DNA from: an uncultured Alistipes sp.
GTDB taxonomy: Bacteria; Bacteroidota; Bacteroidia; Bacteroidales; Rikenellaceae
Assembly (NCBI GenBank): GCA_949283205.1
Contig: CASDSD010000041.1
Coordinates: 1-64,000 of the forward strand
Direction of reading: 5' to 3'
Length of the DNA: 64,000 nt
The notes below the pieces were generated by a model. It searched no databases and was not told where the DNA came from. It saw nothing but the letters and a program-made list of their open reading frames with translations. The stretch's first letter is position 1. Every line of letters starts with the position of its first letter. The position numbers were made by a program, and so were the translations under genes. Of this stretch, positions 19,866 through 28,265 are shown in pieces.

Positions 19866-20519
19866 ATGAAAACCGTAGCATTCGTACCCATACGCCTCAA
19901 CAGCAGCCGCGTCGCAGGCAAGAACCTGCGGCCGCTGGGAGGGAGGCCGCTCATGACATATATCCTCGATACGTTGCGGCAGGTGGAGAACATCGACGAG
20001 ACGTATGTCTACTGCAGCGACACGTCGATCGCGCCGCTGCTGCCCGCAGGCGTGACGCTGCTGCGGCGCGACGCCGCGCTCGACAGCGACACCACCCTCG
20101 GCGAGCAGATATATGACGCCTTCACGCGCCAGGTCGAGGCCGACATCTACGTGCTGGCGCACGCCACCTCGCCCTTCATACGGCCGCAGACCATCTCGGA
20201 GGCCGTGGCGCGGGTGCAGGGCGGCGAATACGACTCGGCCTTCAGCGCCGAGCGCATCCAGACCTTCGCCTGGTACGGCGGCCGGCCGCTCAACTACTCG
20301 CTCACGCACGTGCCCCGCACGCAGGAGCTCGAGCCGGTCTATGCCGAGACGTCGGCCTTCTTCGTCTTCGGGCGGGAGCTGTGGTGCGGACGCCACCGCC
20401 GCATAGGCGACCGTCCCTATGTCGCCGTCACCGACCGCATCGAGAGCACCGACATAGACAACCCCGACGACTTCACCCTCGCCGAGGCGATCGTCGCGGC
20501 GGGCCTCAACCGCAGATGA
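19866..20519 (+). CDS. Cytidylyltransferase of the NeuA/KdsB type
   Basis: A 217-residue nucleotidyltransferase. The N-terminal PIRLNSSRVAGKNLRPLGGRPL matches the CTP-binding signature of CMP-acylneuraminate and related synthetases. LAHATSPFIRPQTISEAV and the C-terminal DIDNPDDFTLAEAI are also typical. It would activate a nonulosonic acid or related sugar to its CMP form; the exact sugar is not determined. The ATG at 19866 is 52 bp after the LuxE-like gene. A 16-bp perfect hairpin terminates it against the convergent glycosyltransferase gene. Confidence 0.82.
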   Translation: MKTVAFVPIRLNSSRVAGKNLRPLGGRPLMTYILDTLRQVENIDETYVYCSDTSIAPLLPAGVTLLRRDAALDSDTTLGEQIYDAFTRQVEADIYVLAHATSPFIRPQTISEAVARVQGGEYDSAFSAERIQTFAWYGGRPLNYSLTHVPRTQELEPVYAETSAFFVFGRELWCGRHRRIGDRPYVAVTDRIESTDIDNPDDFTLAEAIVAAGLNRR

Positions 20520-20533
20520 TACGCGGCAATAAT

Positions 20534-20570
20534 GCAGAGCCCCCGAAACCCGGTGTTTCGGGGGCTCTGC
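20534..20570. terminator. Bidirectional terminator, cytidylyltransferase/GT2
   Basis: Perfect 16-bp inverted repeat (20534-20549 with 20555-20570) around a 5-nt loop, located 14 bp after the cytidylyltransferase stop and 19 bp from the stop of the convergent GT2 gene. Confidence 0.85.
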
Positions 20571-20589
20571 TTATGTCGTTATATCACTG

Positions 20590-21549
20590 TCATAGGCCCT
20601 TGTGTGCCACGGCCCACGCCAGGCGGTTGTACGCCGCCATCACCGCCGGACGCATGCAGCGCGGCAGAGCGTTCAGGATGCGGAGCTTGAACATTATACG
20701 CCGCGACAGACGGCTGTAGGAGAAGAAGCGCAGCGCCTCGGCTGCCGAGGCTGTGTCGCCGCTGGCACTCTGCACGAGGGCCTTGCCCAGAGCCACGCGG
20801 GCGATATACTCGTTGCTCAGGTCCGTCGCCGCAGGGTCGTACAACTCGTAAAAGGAACGGGCCGTATGTTCGGGGCGGAATATTGCGGCCGAGCGGTTCG
20901 ACGCCGTGCGCGAATATACAGCCAGCGGCCGCGGCGTGAAGGCCACCTCGGCGCGGCGTGCCAGCACGGTCCAGAGCCACTGGTCCTCGCCCATGCGCAT
21001 GCCCTCGGGGAAGCCCCCGACATCCATAACGAGGTCGCGCCGCAGCGTCGCCGCCGACGGGATCAGCACATAGCGCGACATCGACTCGCGGAAGAAGTCG
21101 ACGACGCCCTCCGTGCGGGGCGTGTCGCCCGCGGTGAGGCAGCCGTCGGTCTCCACCATGAACCCCGTGCCGTAGGCGCCGCAGTCGGGGAAGCGGGCAA
21201 TCAGCGCCGACACACACTCCAGATACTCCGGCTGCCAGCGGTCGTCGCCGTCGAGCAGGGCCACATAACGGCCCGAGGCCATCGCGATGCCGCGGTTGCG
21301 GGCGGCGCTCACGCCGCGGTTCTCCTGCCGCACTACCCGCACCAGCGGCGAGGCCATACGTTCGACCTCTCCGGCGCCGCCGTCCGTCGAGCCGTCGTCC
21401 ACGACGATCACCTCGCGCGGCGGGAGCGTCTGCGCAAGGACGGAGCGCACGGCGCGCGCGATCTCCGCAGCCTTGTTGTAGAGGGGTATCACCACCGATA
21501 TGTCGCACGGCGGCCGCACGCCGGCCGCCCCTTGATTGGAATCGTTCAT
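20590..21549 (-). CDS. Family 2 glycosyltransferase
   Basis: GT-A fold glycosyltransferase of 319 residues. The nucleotide-sugar site is ISVVIPLYNKAAEIARAV and VVDDGSTDGGAGEV, followed by RNRGIAMASGRYVALLDGDDRW with the metal-binding DGD. No membrane segment is evident. The ATG at 21549 is chosen as it begins shortly before the first beta strand; the longer open frame upstream is arginine-rich shadow sequence. It is divergent from the next gene with a shared promoter region. Donor and acceptor are unknown; neighbours suggest a surface glycan. Confidence 0.88.
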   Translation of the reverse strand: MNDSNQGAAGVRPPCDISVVIPLYNKAAEIARAVRSVLAQTLPPREVIVVDDGSTDGGAGEVERMASPLVRVVRQENRGVSAARNRGIAMASGRYVALLDGDDRWQPEYLECVSALIARFPDCGAYGTGFMVETDGCLTAGDTPRTEGVVDFFRESMSRYVLIPSAATLRRDLVMDVGGFPEGMRMGEDQWLWTVLARRAEVAFTPRPLAVYSRTASNRSAAIFRPEHTARSFYELYDPAATDLSNEYIARVALGKALVQSASGDTASAAEALRFFSYSRLSRRIMFKLRILNALPRCMRPAVMAAYNRLAWAVAHKGL

Positions 21550-21621
21550 AGGCCATGACTGCCGCCCCGCACCCCGCGCACGGGCGTAACACCGAAACGG
21601 GGCCCCGGCAGGGCGGCATGA

Positions 21622-21655
21622 TTGCAAATTTAGGGATATTTTGTTAGTTTTGCAA
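21622..21655. promoter_or_regulatory. Interleaved divergent promoters (GT2 / LNGPS protein)
   Basis: Plus strand: TTG 21622-21624, 20-nt spacer, TAGTTTTG 21645-21652. Minus strand: TTG 21655-21653, 20-nt spacer, TAAATTTG 21632-21625. Each -33 element directly abuts the other promoter's -7 box, so polymerase can occupy only one direction at a time. Confidence 0.8.
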
Positions 21656-21674
21656 GACAGCAAAATACCAGCCG

Positions 21675-22610
21675 ATGCGTCTCTCACTACGTATAATCGA
21701 AGCTCTGCGCAACACCTTCGACACCCTCCTCTTCTTCGCCACGATGGCCGTGAAGGAGGATTTCCGCAACCATGTGGCGCGCGCCGGCGCCATCGACATG
21801 AACCCCGCACGCCGCATCGCCATCCTCGGCAACGGCCCCTCGCTGCGGAGCGAGATGTCGGTCATACGGCGCGAGGCCGAGGCGGGCGGATGCGACATCA
21901 TGGCCGTGAACTTCTTCGCCCTGGGGGAGGAGTTCGAGGCGCTGCGCCCGAAGTATTATGTGCTGTCGGACCCGCAGTTCTTCCGCCGCAGCGGCCGCAC
22001 CGGCCGTGTGGAGGAGCTGTACAAGGCGCTCGACGGCCGCACGGCATGGCCCATGAACCTCTACGTGCAGTACTACAACCCCGAACGGTTCGACTACCGT
22101 GCCGCCGTGCCCAACCCCAACGTGCGTATCGTCCCCTTCCATACGACGGTATTCCACGGCTTCCGCAGCGTGGAGTTCCGCTGCTACCGCCGCGGCCTCG
22201 GCTCGGGCAACTTCGGCACCGTGGTGCAGAACGGCGAGTTCATCGCCCTGCTGCTCGGGTACCGCCGCATAGAGCTCTACGGCGTGGACCACACGCTGCT
22301 CGAGGGCCTCTGCGTCGACGGGCGGAACCGCCTCTGCCGCATAAAGAGCCACTACTACGACAACGGCGCCACGGCCGCCGAGCCGATATACGTCAACGCC
22401 ACGCAGCCGCCGCAGCCCTATACCATGGCCTCGTACCTGGCCGAGACGGCCGAGCTCTTCCGCGGCCACGAGGTGCTGCGCGACTACGCCCGCTCGATCG
22501 GTGCCGAGATAGTGAACCGCACCCGCCATTCGATGATCGACGCCTACACCCGCCGCCCCGCCGGGGAGGAGGATGAAGAGGTGGAAAAGGCCGGCAACAT
22601 CCTGAAATAG
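21675..22610 (+). CDS. Sialyltransferase/DUF115-like putative glycosyltransferase
   Basis: A 311-residue protein with the nucleotide-binding-like motif IAILGNGPSLRSEM (about residues 47-60), then DIMAVNFFALGEEFEALRPKYYVLSDPQFF, and later YRRIELYGVDHTLLEG. The GNGPSL loop followed by a short strand and PKYYVLSDP is seen in GT42-type sialyltransferases and in DUF115/MptE-like proteins. The exact family could not be settled. Proximity to a CMP-sugar synthetase favours a CMP-sugar-dependent transferase. No signal peptide is obvious, though residues 10-25 are hydrophobic. Its promoter overlaps that of the divergent GT2 gene. Confidence 0.6.
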   Translation: MRLSLRIIEALRNTFDTLLFFATMAVKEDFRNHVARAGAIDMNPARRIAILGNGPSLRSEMSVIRREAEAGGCDIMAVNFFALGEEFEALRPKYYVLSDPQFFRRSGRTGRVEELYKALDGRTAWPMNLYVQYYNPERFDYRAAVPNPNVRIVPFHTTVFHGFRSVEFRCYRRGLGSGNFGTVVQNGEFIALLLGYRRIELYGVDHTLLEGLCVDGRNRLCRIKSHYYDNGATAAEPIYVNATQPPQPYTMASYLAETAELFRGHEVLRDYARSIGAEIVNRTRHSMIDAYTRRPAGEEDEEVEKAGNILK

Positions 22611-22716
22611 CACGGCACGGCCCGCTCCGTATGCGGTTTTCGCCCCGGGGCGAAAAGATTCTCGCGCAGACGGCACAAGTTGGGTGCGATTTATGCCCCA
22701 ATTCCGCAAAACTTAA

Positions 22717-22724
22717 TATCTTTG
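22717..22724 (+). promoter_or_regulatory. speA -7 box
   Basis: Perfect TATCTTTG in an AT-rich segment 52 nt before the speA ATG; no clear -33 TTG. The rest of the 166-bp gap holds nothing else recognisable. Confidence 0.55.
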
Positions 22725-22776
22725 CATAAATTTACCTGAAACACCCATAACACGCAAAAGAAACTCCTGGCGAGAA

Positions 22777-24669
22777 ATGAAAAAATGGCACATTGAGGAT
22801 TCGGCCGACATGTATAACATCAACGGCTGGGGCGTCTCGTATTTCGGCATCAACGAGAAGGGGCACGTCATGGTCACCCCCAAGAAAAACGGCATCGAGA
22901 TCGACCTGCGCGAGGTGATGGACGAATTGGCCCTGCGCGACATAGGCGCTCCCGTACTGCTCCGTTTCCCCGACATCCTCGACAACCGTATCGAGAGCAT
23001 GTCGTGCTGTTACAAGAAGGCCGCGGAAGAGTACGGCTTCAAGGCCGAGTGCTTCTCGGTCTACCCCATCAAGGTCAACCAGATGCACCCCGTCGTCGAG
23101 GAGGTCATAAGCCACGGGCAGAAGTTCAACCTCGGCCTCGAGGCGGGCTCGAAACCCGAGCTGCACGCCGTCATCGCCGTGAACGCCGAGAACGACTCGC
23201 TCATCATATGCAACGGCTACAAGGACGCGAGCTACATCGAGCTGGCGCTGCTGGCGCAGAAGATGGGCAAGCGCGTGTACCTCGTCATCGAGAAGATGAA
23301 CGAGCTGGACCTCATCGCCGAGATCTCGAAGCGGCTCAACATACGCCCCAAGATCGGCATACGCATCAAGCTCGGCACCTCCGGCAGCGGCAAGTGGGAG
23401 GACAGCGGCGGCGACGCCAGCAAGTTCGGCCTCACGTCGAGCGAGCTGCTCGAGGCCCTCGGCAAACTCGAGGAGATAGGGCTGGCCGACTGCCTCAAGC
23501 TCATACACTTCCACATAGGAAGCCAGGTAACCAACATACGCCACATCAAGACCGCCATACGCGAGGCGTCGCAGTTCTACGTGCAGCTGCACAAGATGGG
23601 ATTCCCCGTGGACTTCATCGACGCGGGCGGCGGCCTCGGCGTCGACTACGACGGCACCCGCTCGGCCAGCAGCGAGAGCAGCGTCAACTACTCGATGCAG
23701 GAGTACGTCAACGACGTCATGTACCAGATAATCGACGCGGCGGACAAGAACAACCTGCCCCACCCCAACATCATCACCGAGAGCGGCCGCTCGCTCGCCG
23801 CACACCACTCGGTGCTGGTCATACAGGTGCTCGAGACGGCCTCGCTGCCCGAGATGCCCGAGGAGTGGGAGGTCGGGCCCAACGACCACCAGCTGGTGAA
23901 GGACCTCTACGAGATATGGGACAGCCTGACGCAGCGCAGCGCCCTCGAGAACTGGCACGACGCACAGCAGATACGCGACGAGACGCTCGAGCTCTTCTCG
24001 CACGGCCTCATCGACCTGAAGACCCGCGCCCAGATCGAGAAACTCTACTGGTCCGTCACGCGCGAGATAAACAGCATAGCCTCGCAGATGAAACGTGTGC
24101 CCGAGGAGCTGCACAAGACAAACAAGCTGCTGGCGGACAAGTATTTCTGCAACTTCTCGCTCTTCCAGTCGCTGCCCGACTCGTGGGGTGTGGGACAGGT
24201 CTTCCCCATCATGCCCCTTCAGCGCCTCGACGAGCGGCCCGAGCGCCACGCCACGCTGCAGGACATAACGTGCGACAGCGACGGCAAGGTGGCCTCGTAC
24301 ATCGCCGAGAACACCATAACCAACAGCCTGCCGGTGCACGCGCTGCGTCCCGGCGAGCCCTATTACCTCGGGGTATTCCTCGTGGGGGCCTACCAGGAGA
24401 TTCTGGGCGACATGCACAACCTCTTCGGCGACACCAACGCCGTGCATATCTCGGTGACGAAGGACGGGTACAAGATCGACCAGACCATCGACGGCGAGAC
24501 CATAGACGACGTGCTGGACTATGTCGACTGGGACAGCAAGAAGATGGTGCGCACGCTCGAGACATGGGTCAAGCGCTCGATCAAGCAGGGACGCATCACC
24601 CTCGAGGAGGGCAAGGAGTTCCTCAACACCTACCGTTCGGGGCTCTACGGCTACACCTACCTCGAGTAG
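22777..24669 (+). CDS. speA: Biosynthetic arginine decarboxylase
   Basis: PLP enzyme converting arginine to agmatine, the first step of polyamine synthesis from arginine; 630 residues, the usual SpeA length. The pyridoxal lysine is Lys99 in VYPIKVNQ. Other landmarks are KIGIRIKLGTSGSGKWEDSGG, HFHIGSQVTNI, DAGGGLGVDYDGT, ESGRSLAAHHSVLV and the C-terminal GEPYYLGVFLVGAYQEILGDMHNLFGDTNAVH. The carboxynorspermidine dehydrogenase gene follows, so the pair serves spermidine synthesis. Confidence 0.97.
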   Translation: MKKWHIEDSADMYNINGWGVSYFGINEKGHVMVTPKKNGIEIDLREVMDELALRDIGAPVLLRFPDILDNRIESMSCCYKKAAEEYGFKAECFSVYPIKVNQMHPVVEEVISHGQKFNLGLEAGSKPELHAVIAVNAENDSLIICNGYKDASYIELALLAQKMGKRVYLVIEKMNELDLIAEISKRLNIRPKIGIRIKLGTSGSGKWEDSGGDASKFGLTSSELLEALGKLEEIGLADCLKLIHFHIGSQVTNIRHIKTAIREASQFYVQLHKMGFPVDFIDAGGGLGVDYDGTRSASSESSVNYSMQEYVNDVMYQIIDAADKNNLPHPNIITESGRSLAAHHSVLVIQVLETASLPEMPEEWEVGPNDHQLVKDLYEIWDSLTQRSALENWHDAQQIRDETLELFSHGLIDLKTRAQIEKLYWSVTREINSIASQMKRVPEELHKTNKLLADKYFCNFSLFQSLPDSWGVGQVFPIMPLQRLDERPERHATLQDITCDSDGKVASYIAENTITNSLPVHALRPGEPYYLGVFLVGAYQEILGDMHNLFGDTNAVHISVTKDGYKIDQTIDGETIDDVLDYVDWDSKKMVRTLETWVKRSIKQGRITLEEGKEFLNTYRSGLYGYTYLE

Positions 24670-24840
24670 CCGTGGCGCCGACGCGGCCCATATGGAGCAC
24701 AGCCCGATAAAAGGAGGAATAAATCGCCCGTAAAGGCGGCAGAATTAGGAAAATAAATCGTACCTTCGCGGTACGGCGGCCAACGGGACCGTGCCTGCGG
24801 CGGCCGCACCCGAACCAACACCATACAAGAGACGCAAAAA

Positions 24841-26034
24841 ATGAGCAGAGTATTACAGATCGGCTGCGGCGGCGTCGGCACCGTCGTAGCGCACAAGCTG
24901 GCGCAGAACCCCGATGTCTTCACCGACATCATGATCGCCAGCCGCACAAAGAGCAAGTGCGACGCCGTGGCTGCCGCCATCGGCAAACCCAACATAACCA
25001 CCGCCGCCGTCGATGCCGACGACGTGGAGGCCCTCGTGGCGCTCATGCGCGACTTCAAGCCCGACATCGTGGTGAACGTGGCCCTGCCCTATCAGGACCT
25101 CACCATCATGGAGGCGTGCCTCAAGGCGGGCGTCAGCTACCTCGACACGGCCAACTACGAGCCGCGCGACGAGGCGCACTTCGAGTACAGCTGGCAGTGG
25201 GCTTACAAAAAGCGCTTCGAGGAGGCGGGCCTCACGGCCATCCTCGGCTGCGGCTTCGACCCGGGCGTGTCGGGCATATTCACCGCCTACGCCGCCAAAC
25301 ACCACTTCGACGAGATCCACACGCTCGATATCGTCGACTGCAACGCCGGCAACCACCACAAGGCCTTCGCCACCAACTTCAACCCCGAGATCAACATCCG
25401 CGAGATCACCCAGAAGGGCCGCTACTACAAGGACGGCAAGTGGGTCGAGACGGGCGCCCTCGAGATACACAAGCCCCTGACATATCCCAATATCGGCGAG
25501 CGCGAGAGCTACCTCATGTACCACGAGGAGCTGGAGTCGCTCGTCAAGAACTTCCCCACGATACGTCAGGCGCGGTTCTGGATGACATTCGGGCAGGAGT
25601 ACCTCACGCACCTGCGCGTGATCCAGAACATAGGCATGGCGCGCATCGACGAGGTGGAGTACCAGGGCATGAAGATCGTGCCGTTGCAGTTCCTCAAGGC
25701 GGTGCTTCCCGACCCGCAGGACCTGGGCGAGAACTACGAGGGCGAGACCTCGATCGGCTGCCGCATACGCGGTGTGAAGGACGGCAAAGAGCGCACATAC
25801 TACATCTACAACAACTGCTCGCACCACGAGGCGTACCTCGAGACGGGAATGCAGGCCGTAAGCTACACCACGGGCGTGCCGGCAATGATCGGGGCGATGA
25901 TGTACCTCAAGGGTCTGTGGCGCCGCCCGGGCGTATGGAACGTCGAGGAGTTCGACCCCGACCCCTTCATGGAGCAGCTCAACCGGCAGGGACTGCCGTG
26001 GCACGAGGTCTTCGACGGCGATCTGGAGCTCTAA
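24841..26034 (+). CDS. Carboxynorspermidine dehydrogenase (saccharopine dehydrogenase family)
   Basis: A 397-residue NAD(P)-dependent reductase. The Rossmann motif VLQIGCGGVGTVVAHKLAQ is at the N-terminus, with LPYQDLTIMEACLKAGVSYLDTANYEP and GCGFDPGVSGIF as family signatures. It condenses aspartate semialdehyde with a diamine to carboxy(nor)spermidine in the alternative spermidine route common in gut Bacteroidota. The adjacent speA supports the polyamine role over saccharopine reduction. A TACCTTCG element (24761-24768, one base off the -7 consensus) upstream may give it its own promoter. It ends at a perfect hairpin terminator. Confidence 0.92.
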   Translation: MSRVLQIGCGGVGTVVAHKLAQNPDVFTDIMIASRTKSKCDAVAAAIGKPNITTAAVDADDVEALVALMRDFKPDIVVNVALPYQDLTIMEACLKAGVSYLDTANYEPRDEAHFEYSWQWAYKKRFEEAGLTAILGCGFDPGVSGIFTAYAAKHHFDEIHTLDIVDCNAGNHHKAFATNFNPEINIREITQKGRYYKDGKWVETGALEIHKPLTYPNIGERESYLMYHEELESLVKNFPTIRQARFWMTFGQEYLTHLRVIQNIGMARIDEVEYQGMKIVPLQFLKAVLPDPQDLGENYEGETSIGCRIRGVKDGKERTYYIYNNCSHHEAYLETGMQAVSYTTGVPAMIGAMMYLKGLWRRPGVWNVEEFDPDPFMEQLNRQGLPWHEVFDGDLEL

Positions 26035-26041
26035 TACATGT

Positions 26042-26074
26042 CGAACAGGGCGGCCGTCATGGCCGCCCTGTTCG
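26042..26074 (+). terminator. Terminator after carboxynorspermidine dehydrogenase
   Basis: Perfect 14-bp inverted repeat (26042-26055 with 26061-26074) with a 5-nt loop followed by TTTG, starting 8 bp after the stop codon. Confidence 0.85.
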
Positions 26075-26122
26075 TTTGATAACGCCAGTTGTATCGCTGC
26101 AACCACAAAAAAACGCACGGCC

Positions 26123-26914
26123 ATGAAATACGCTTTAGTCACAGGGGCCTCGTCGGGCATAGGGGCGGAATACGCCCGCCTTCTTGCCGAAGGCGGGCAC
26201 AACGTCATCGTGGCAAGCAACCGCGACGGCGATAACCGCCGCGTGGCAGAACGTCTGCGGCGCGACTGCGGCGTCGAGGCCGAGCCGCTCTGCGCCGACC
26301 TCACGGAGGCCGATGCCGCCGAGAAGATACATGCGTGGTGTGCCGAACGGGAGATCGAGGTCGACATCCTCGTAAGCAACGCCGGCATCCTGCACTTCGG
26401 GCTGCTCACGCACGCCGACACCGCCACGATCGACCGCATCGTGGCGCTGCACTGCACCACCCCCGCCAAACTGTGCCGCCTCTTCGCCGCCGACATGTGC
26501 CGCCGCGGCGAGGGGCGCATCCTGCTCATGTCGTCGATAACGGCTTGGACGCCATACCCCACCATGACGCTATACGGGTCGACGAAAGCCTTTCTCAAGA
26601 ACTTCGGCACCGCGCTGCGGCTGGAGCTGCGCGGCAGCGGCGTCAGCGTCACCACGGTATTCCCGGGCGCCGTCGACACGCCCCTGTACAACCTTACGGA
26701 GAGGCGGCGGCGGATCCTGCGCCGCACGGGAGTGATGATGTCGCCGCGCGAGGTCGCACGCCGCGGCCTGCGGGCCATGATGCGGGGCCGCAGCCGCTGC
26801 ATCCCGGGGCTGGCGGCCAAGATCGAGGTCTTCCTGTGCCGCCTGCTGCCCGCATGCGCCGTACTCCCCGTGATGCGCATACCCGCCGTGCGGCGCCTGC
26901 TGGAGAGGTTGTGA
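26123..26914 (+). CDS. Short-chain dehydrogenase/reductase
   Basis: Classical SDR of 263 residues. It carries the NAD(P) motif TGASSGIG (7-14), NAG in VSNAGILHFG, the catalytic serine in LLMSSITAW and YGSTK (Tyr and Lys), and FPGAVDTPLY. The C-terminal about 50 residues are hydrophobic and arginine-rich (AKIEVFLCRLLPACAVLPVM), suggesting membrane association as in DltE-like SDRs. The substrate is unknown. It stands alone between a terminator and the NlpC/P60 promoter. Confidence 0.87.
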   Translation: MKYALVTGASSGIGAEYARLLAEGGHNVIVASNRDGDNRRVAERLRRDCGVEAEPLCADLTEADAAEKIHAWCAEREIEVDILVSNAGILHFGLLTHADTATIDRIVALHCTTPAKLCRLFAADMCRRGEGRILLMSSITAWTPYPTMTLYGSTKAFLKNFGTALRLELRGSGVSVTTVFPGAVDTPLYNLTERRRRILRRTGVMMSPREVARRGLRAMMRGRSRCIPGLAAKIEVFLCRLLPACAVLPVMRIPAVRRLLERL

Positions 26915-26983
26915 CGGGCCTCGCCGCTCTCCGCACGACGCCGAAAAGAGTTCCGCAGAGGGCGCAAAACAATGAAAAATTGC

Positions 26984-26991
26984 TAACTTTG
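26984..26991 (+). promoter_or_regulatory. -7 box of the muropeptide operon
   Basis: Perfect TAACTTTG 24 nt before the ATG of the NlpC/P60 gene, in an AT-rich patch. No clear -33 TTG. Confidence 0.55.
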
Positions 26992-27015
26992 TCATTGTCC
27001 GAAACAATCCCGCCC

Positions 27016-28212
27016 ATGAGAATCCGCACCCTTGCAACATTGCTCCTCACGGCCGCCGCCGTCACCGCCGCAGCACAGCCCCGCGAGAGCGTTCCCGCCG
27101 ACGCGGCACGCATGACCGACTCCCTGCGCCGCATATACGCCCCCGACGGCCGCACCGCCATATTCGACGCCGACTACACCTTCGCCGGGCGCCATGTCAT
27201 GGTGCGCGGACGCACCACCTCGGCCGCATGCCGGCAGGCGCTGTACCGCGCCCTGCGCGGCGCGGGATACGACCCCGTGGAGTGCATGCGGCAGCTTCCC
27301 GACAGCAGCCTCGGCGCCGACACCCTCGCCGTGGTGCGCCTCTCGGTCTGCAACATGCGCTCCGAGGGCGACTTCTCGGCCGAGATGGTGTCGCAGGCCC
27401 TCATGGGCATGCCGGTGCGGGTACTCGACTACGACGGCTGGTACCTGATACAGAGCCCCGACGACTACATAGCGTGGGTACACCCAGCCGCCATCGAGCT
27501 TATGGATGCCGAACGCATCCATGAATGGAATGCCGCCGAAAAGGTCGTCGTGACGTCGCACTACGGCTTCGTCCGCACCGCGCCGCAGGAGGACGCGCCG
27601 ACGGTATCGGACATCGTGGCGGGGGACCGCCTGCGTTTCGCGGGCCGCAAGGGGCGCTTCTACGAGGTGGAATACCCCGACGGCCGCACGGGATACGTAT
27701 CGAAGGCCGACGCGCAGCCCGAAACCGAGTGGCGCAAGGCCCTGCGGCGCGATGCCGAGGCCGTCATCGCCACGGCGAAGACCCTCACGGGGGTGCCATA
27801 CATATGGGCGGGGACCTCGTCCAAAGGTATGGACTGCAGCGGATTCGTCCGCACGGTGCTATACATGCACGACATCATCATCCCGCGCGACGCCTCGCAG
27901 CAGGCCCTCACGGGCCGCCGCGTGGAGATCGCCGCAGACCTCTCGAACCTCGAGGCGGGCGACCTGCTCTTCTTCGGGCGCAAGGCCACGGCCGCGAGCC
28001 GCGAGAGGGTGGTGCATGTGGGCATATACATCGGCGGCGGGCGCTTCATACACTCCCAGGGCGACGTGCGCACCGGCAGCCTCGACCCCGCGGACGAACT
28101 CTTCGACAGCTACAACCTCTCGCGCCTGCTCTTCGCCGCACGCATACTGCCGTACATAGACCTGCGGCCGCAGCTCCGCACCACGCCCAACAACCCCTAT
28201 TACAGGTTCTGA
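27016..28212 (+). CDS. NlpC/P60 cell-wall peptidase with SH3-like domains
   Basis: Exported 398-residue cysteine peptidase. Signal peptide MRIRTLATLLLTAAAVTAAAQ. The middle (about 170-245) holds bacterial SH3-like domains (VTSHYGFVRTAPQEDAPTV and GRKGRFYEVEYPDGRTGYVS). The NlpC/P60 domain has Cys274 in GMDCSGFVRTV and the histidine in VVHVGIYIGGGRFIHS. The layout matches gamma-D-glutamyl-L-diamino acid endopeptidases of the YkfC type. The next two genes are a dipeptide epimerase and a transglutaminase-like lipoprotein, and Bacillus pairs YkfC with the YkfB epimerase, so muropeptide breakdown is the likely role. The ATG at 27016 is chosen for its signal peptide. Confidence 0.9.
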   Translation: MRIRTLATLLLTAAAVTAAAQPRESVPADAARMTDSLRRIYAPDGRTAIFDADYTFAGRHVMVRGRTTSAACRQALYRALRGAGYDPVECMRQLPDSSLGADTLAVVRLSVCNMRSEGDFSAEMVSQALMGMPVRVLDYDGWYLIQSPDDYIAWVHPAAIELMDAERIHEWNAAEKVVVTSHYGFVRTAPQEDAPTVSDIVAGDRLRFAGRKGRFYEVEYPDGRTGYVSKADAQPETEWRKALRRDAEAVIATAKTLTGVPYIWAGTSSKGMDCSGFVRTVLYMHDIIIPRDASQQALTGRRVEIAADLSNLEAGDLLFFGRKATAASRERVVHVGIYIGGGRFIHSQGDVRTGSLDPADELFDSYNLSRLLFAARILPYIDLRPQLRTTPNNPYYRF

Positions 28213-28265
28213 CATCTGCACGCACAGTATAAACGTCCCTGACCTCCCCGAAAAACCCCCGAACG

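Noticed and set aside
20590-21810. A longer GT2 protein starting at 21810
   Set aside because: The extra 87 residues run through the divergent gene and promoter region and look like shadow sequence; the ATG at 21549 gives the standard N-terminus.
24853-26967. 704-residue open frame on the minus strand across the carboxynorspermidine dehydrogenase and SDR genes
   Set aside because: It is antisense to two well-supported genes, has no recognisable motif, and arises because codons of the real genes are GC-rich at the third position and so contain few stops on the other strand.
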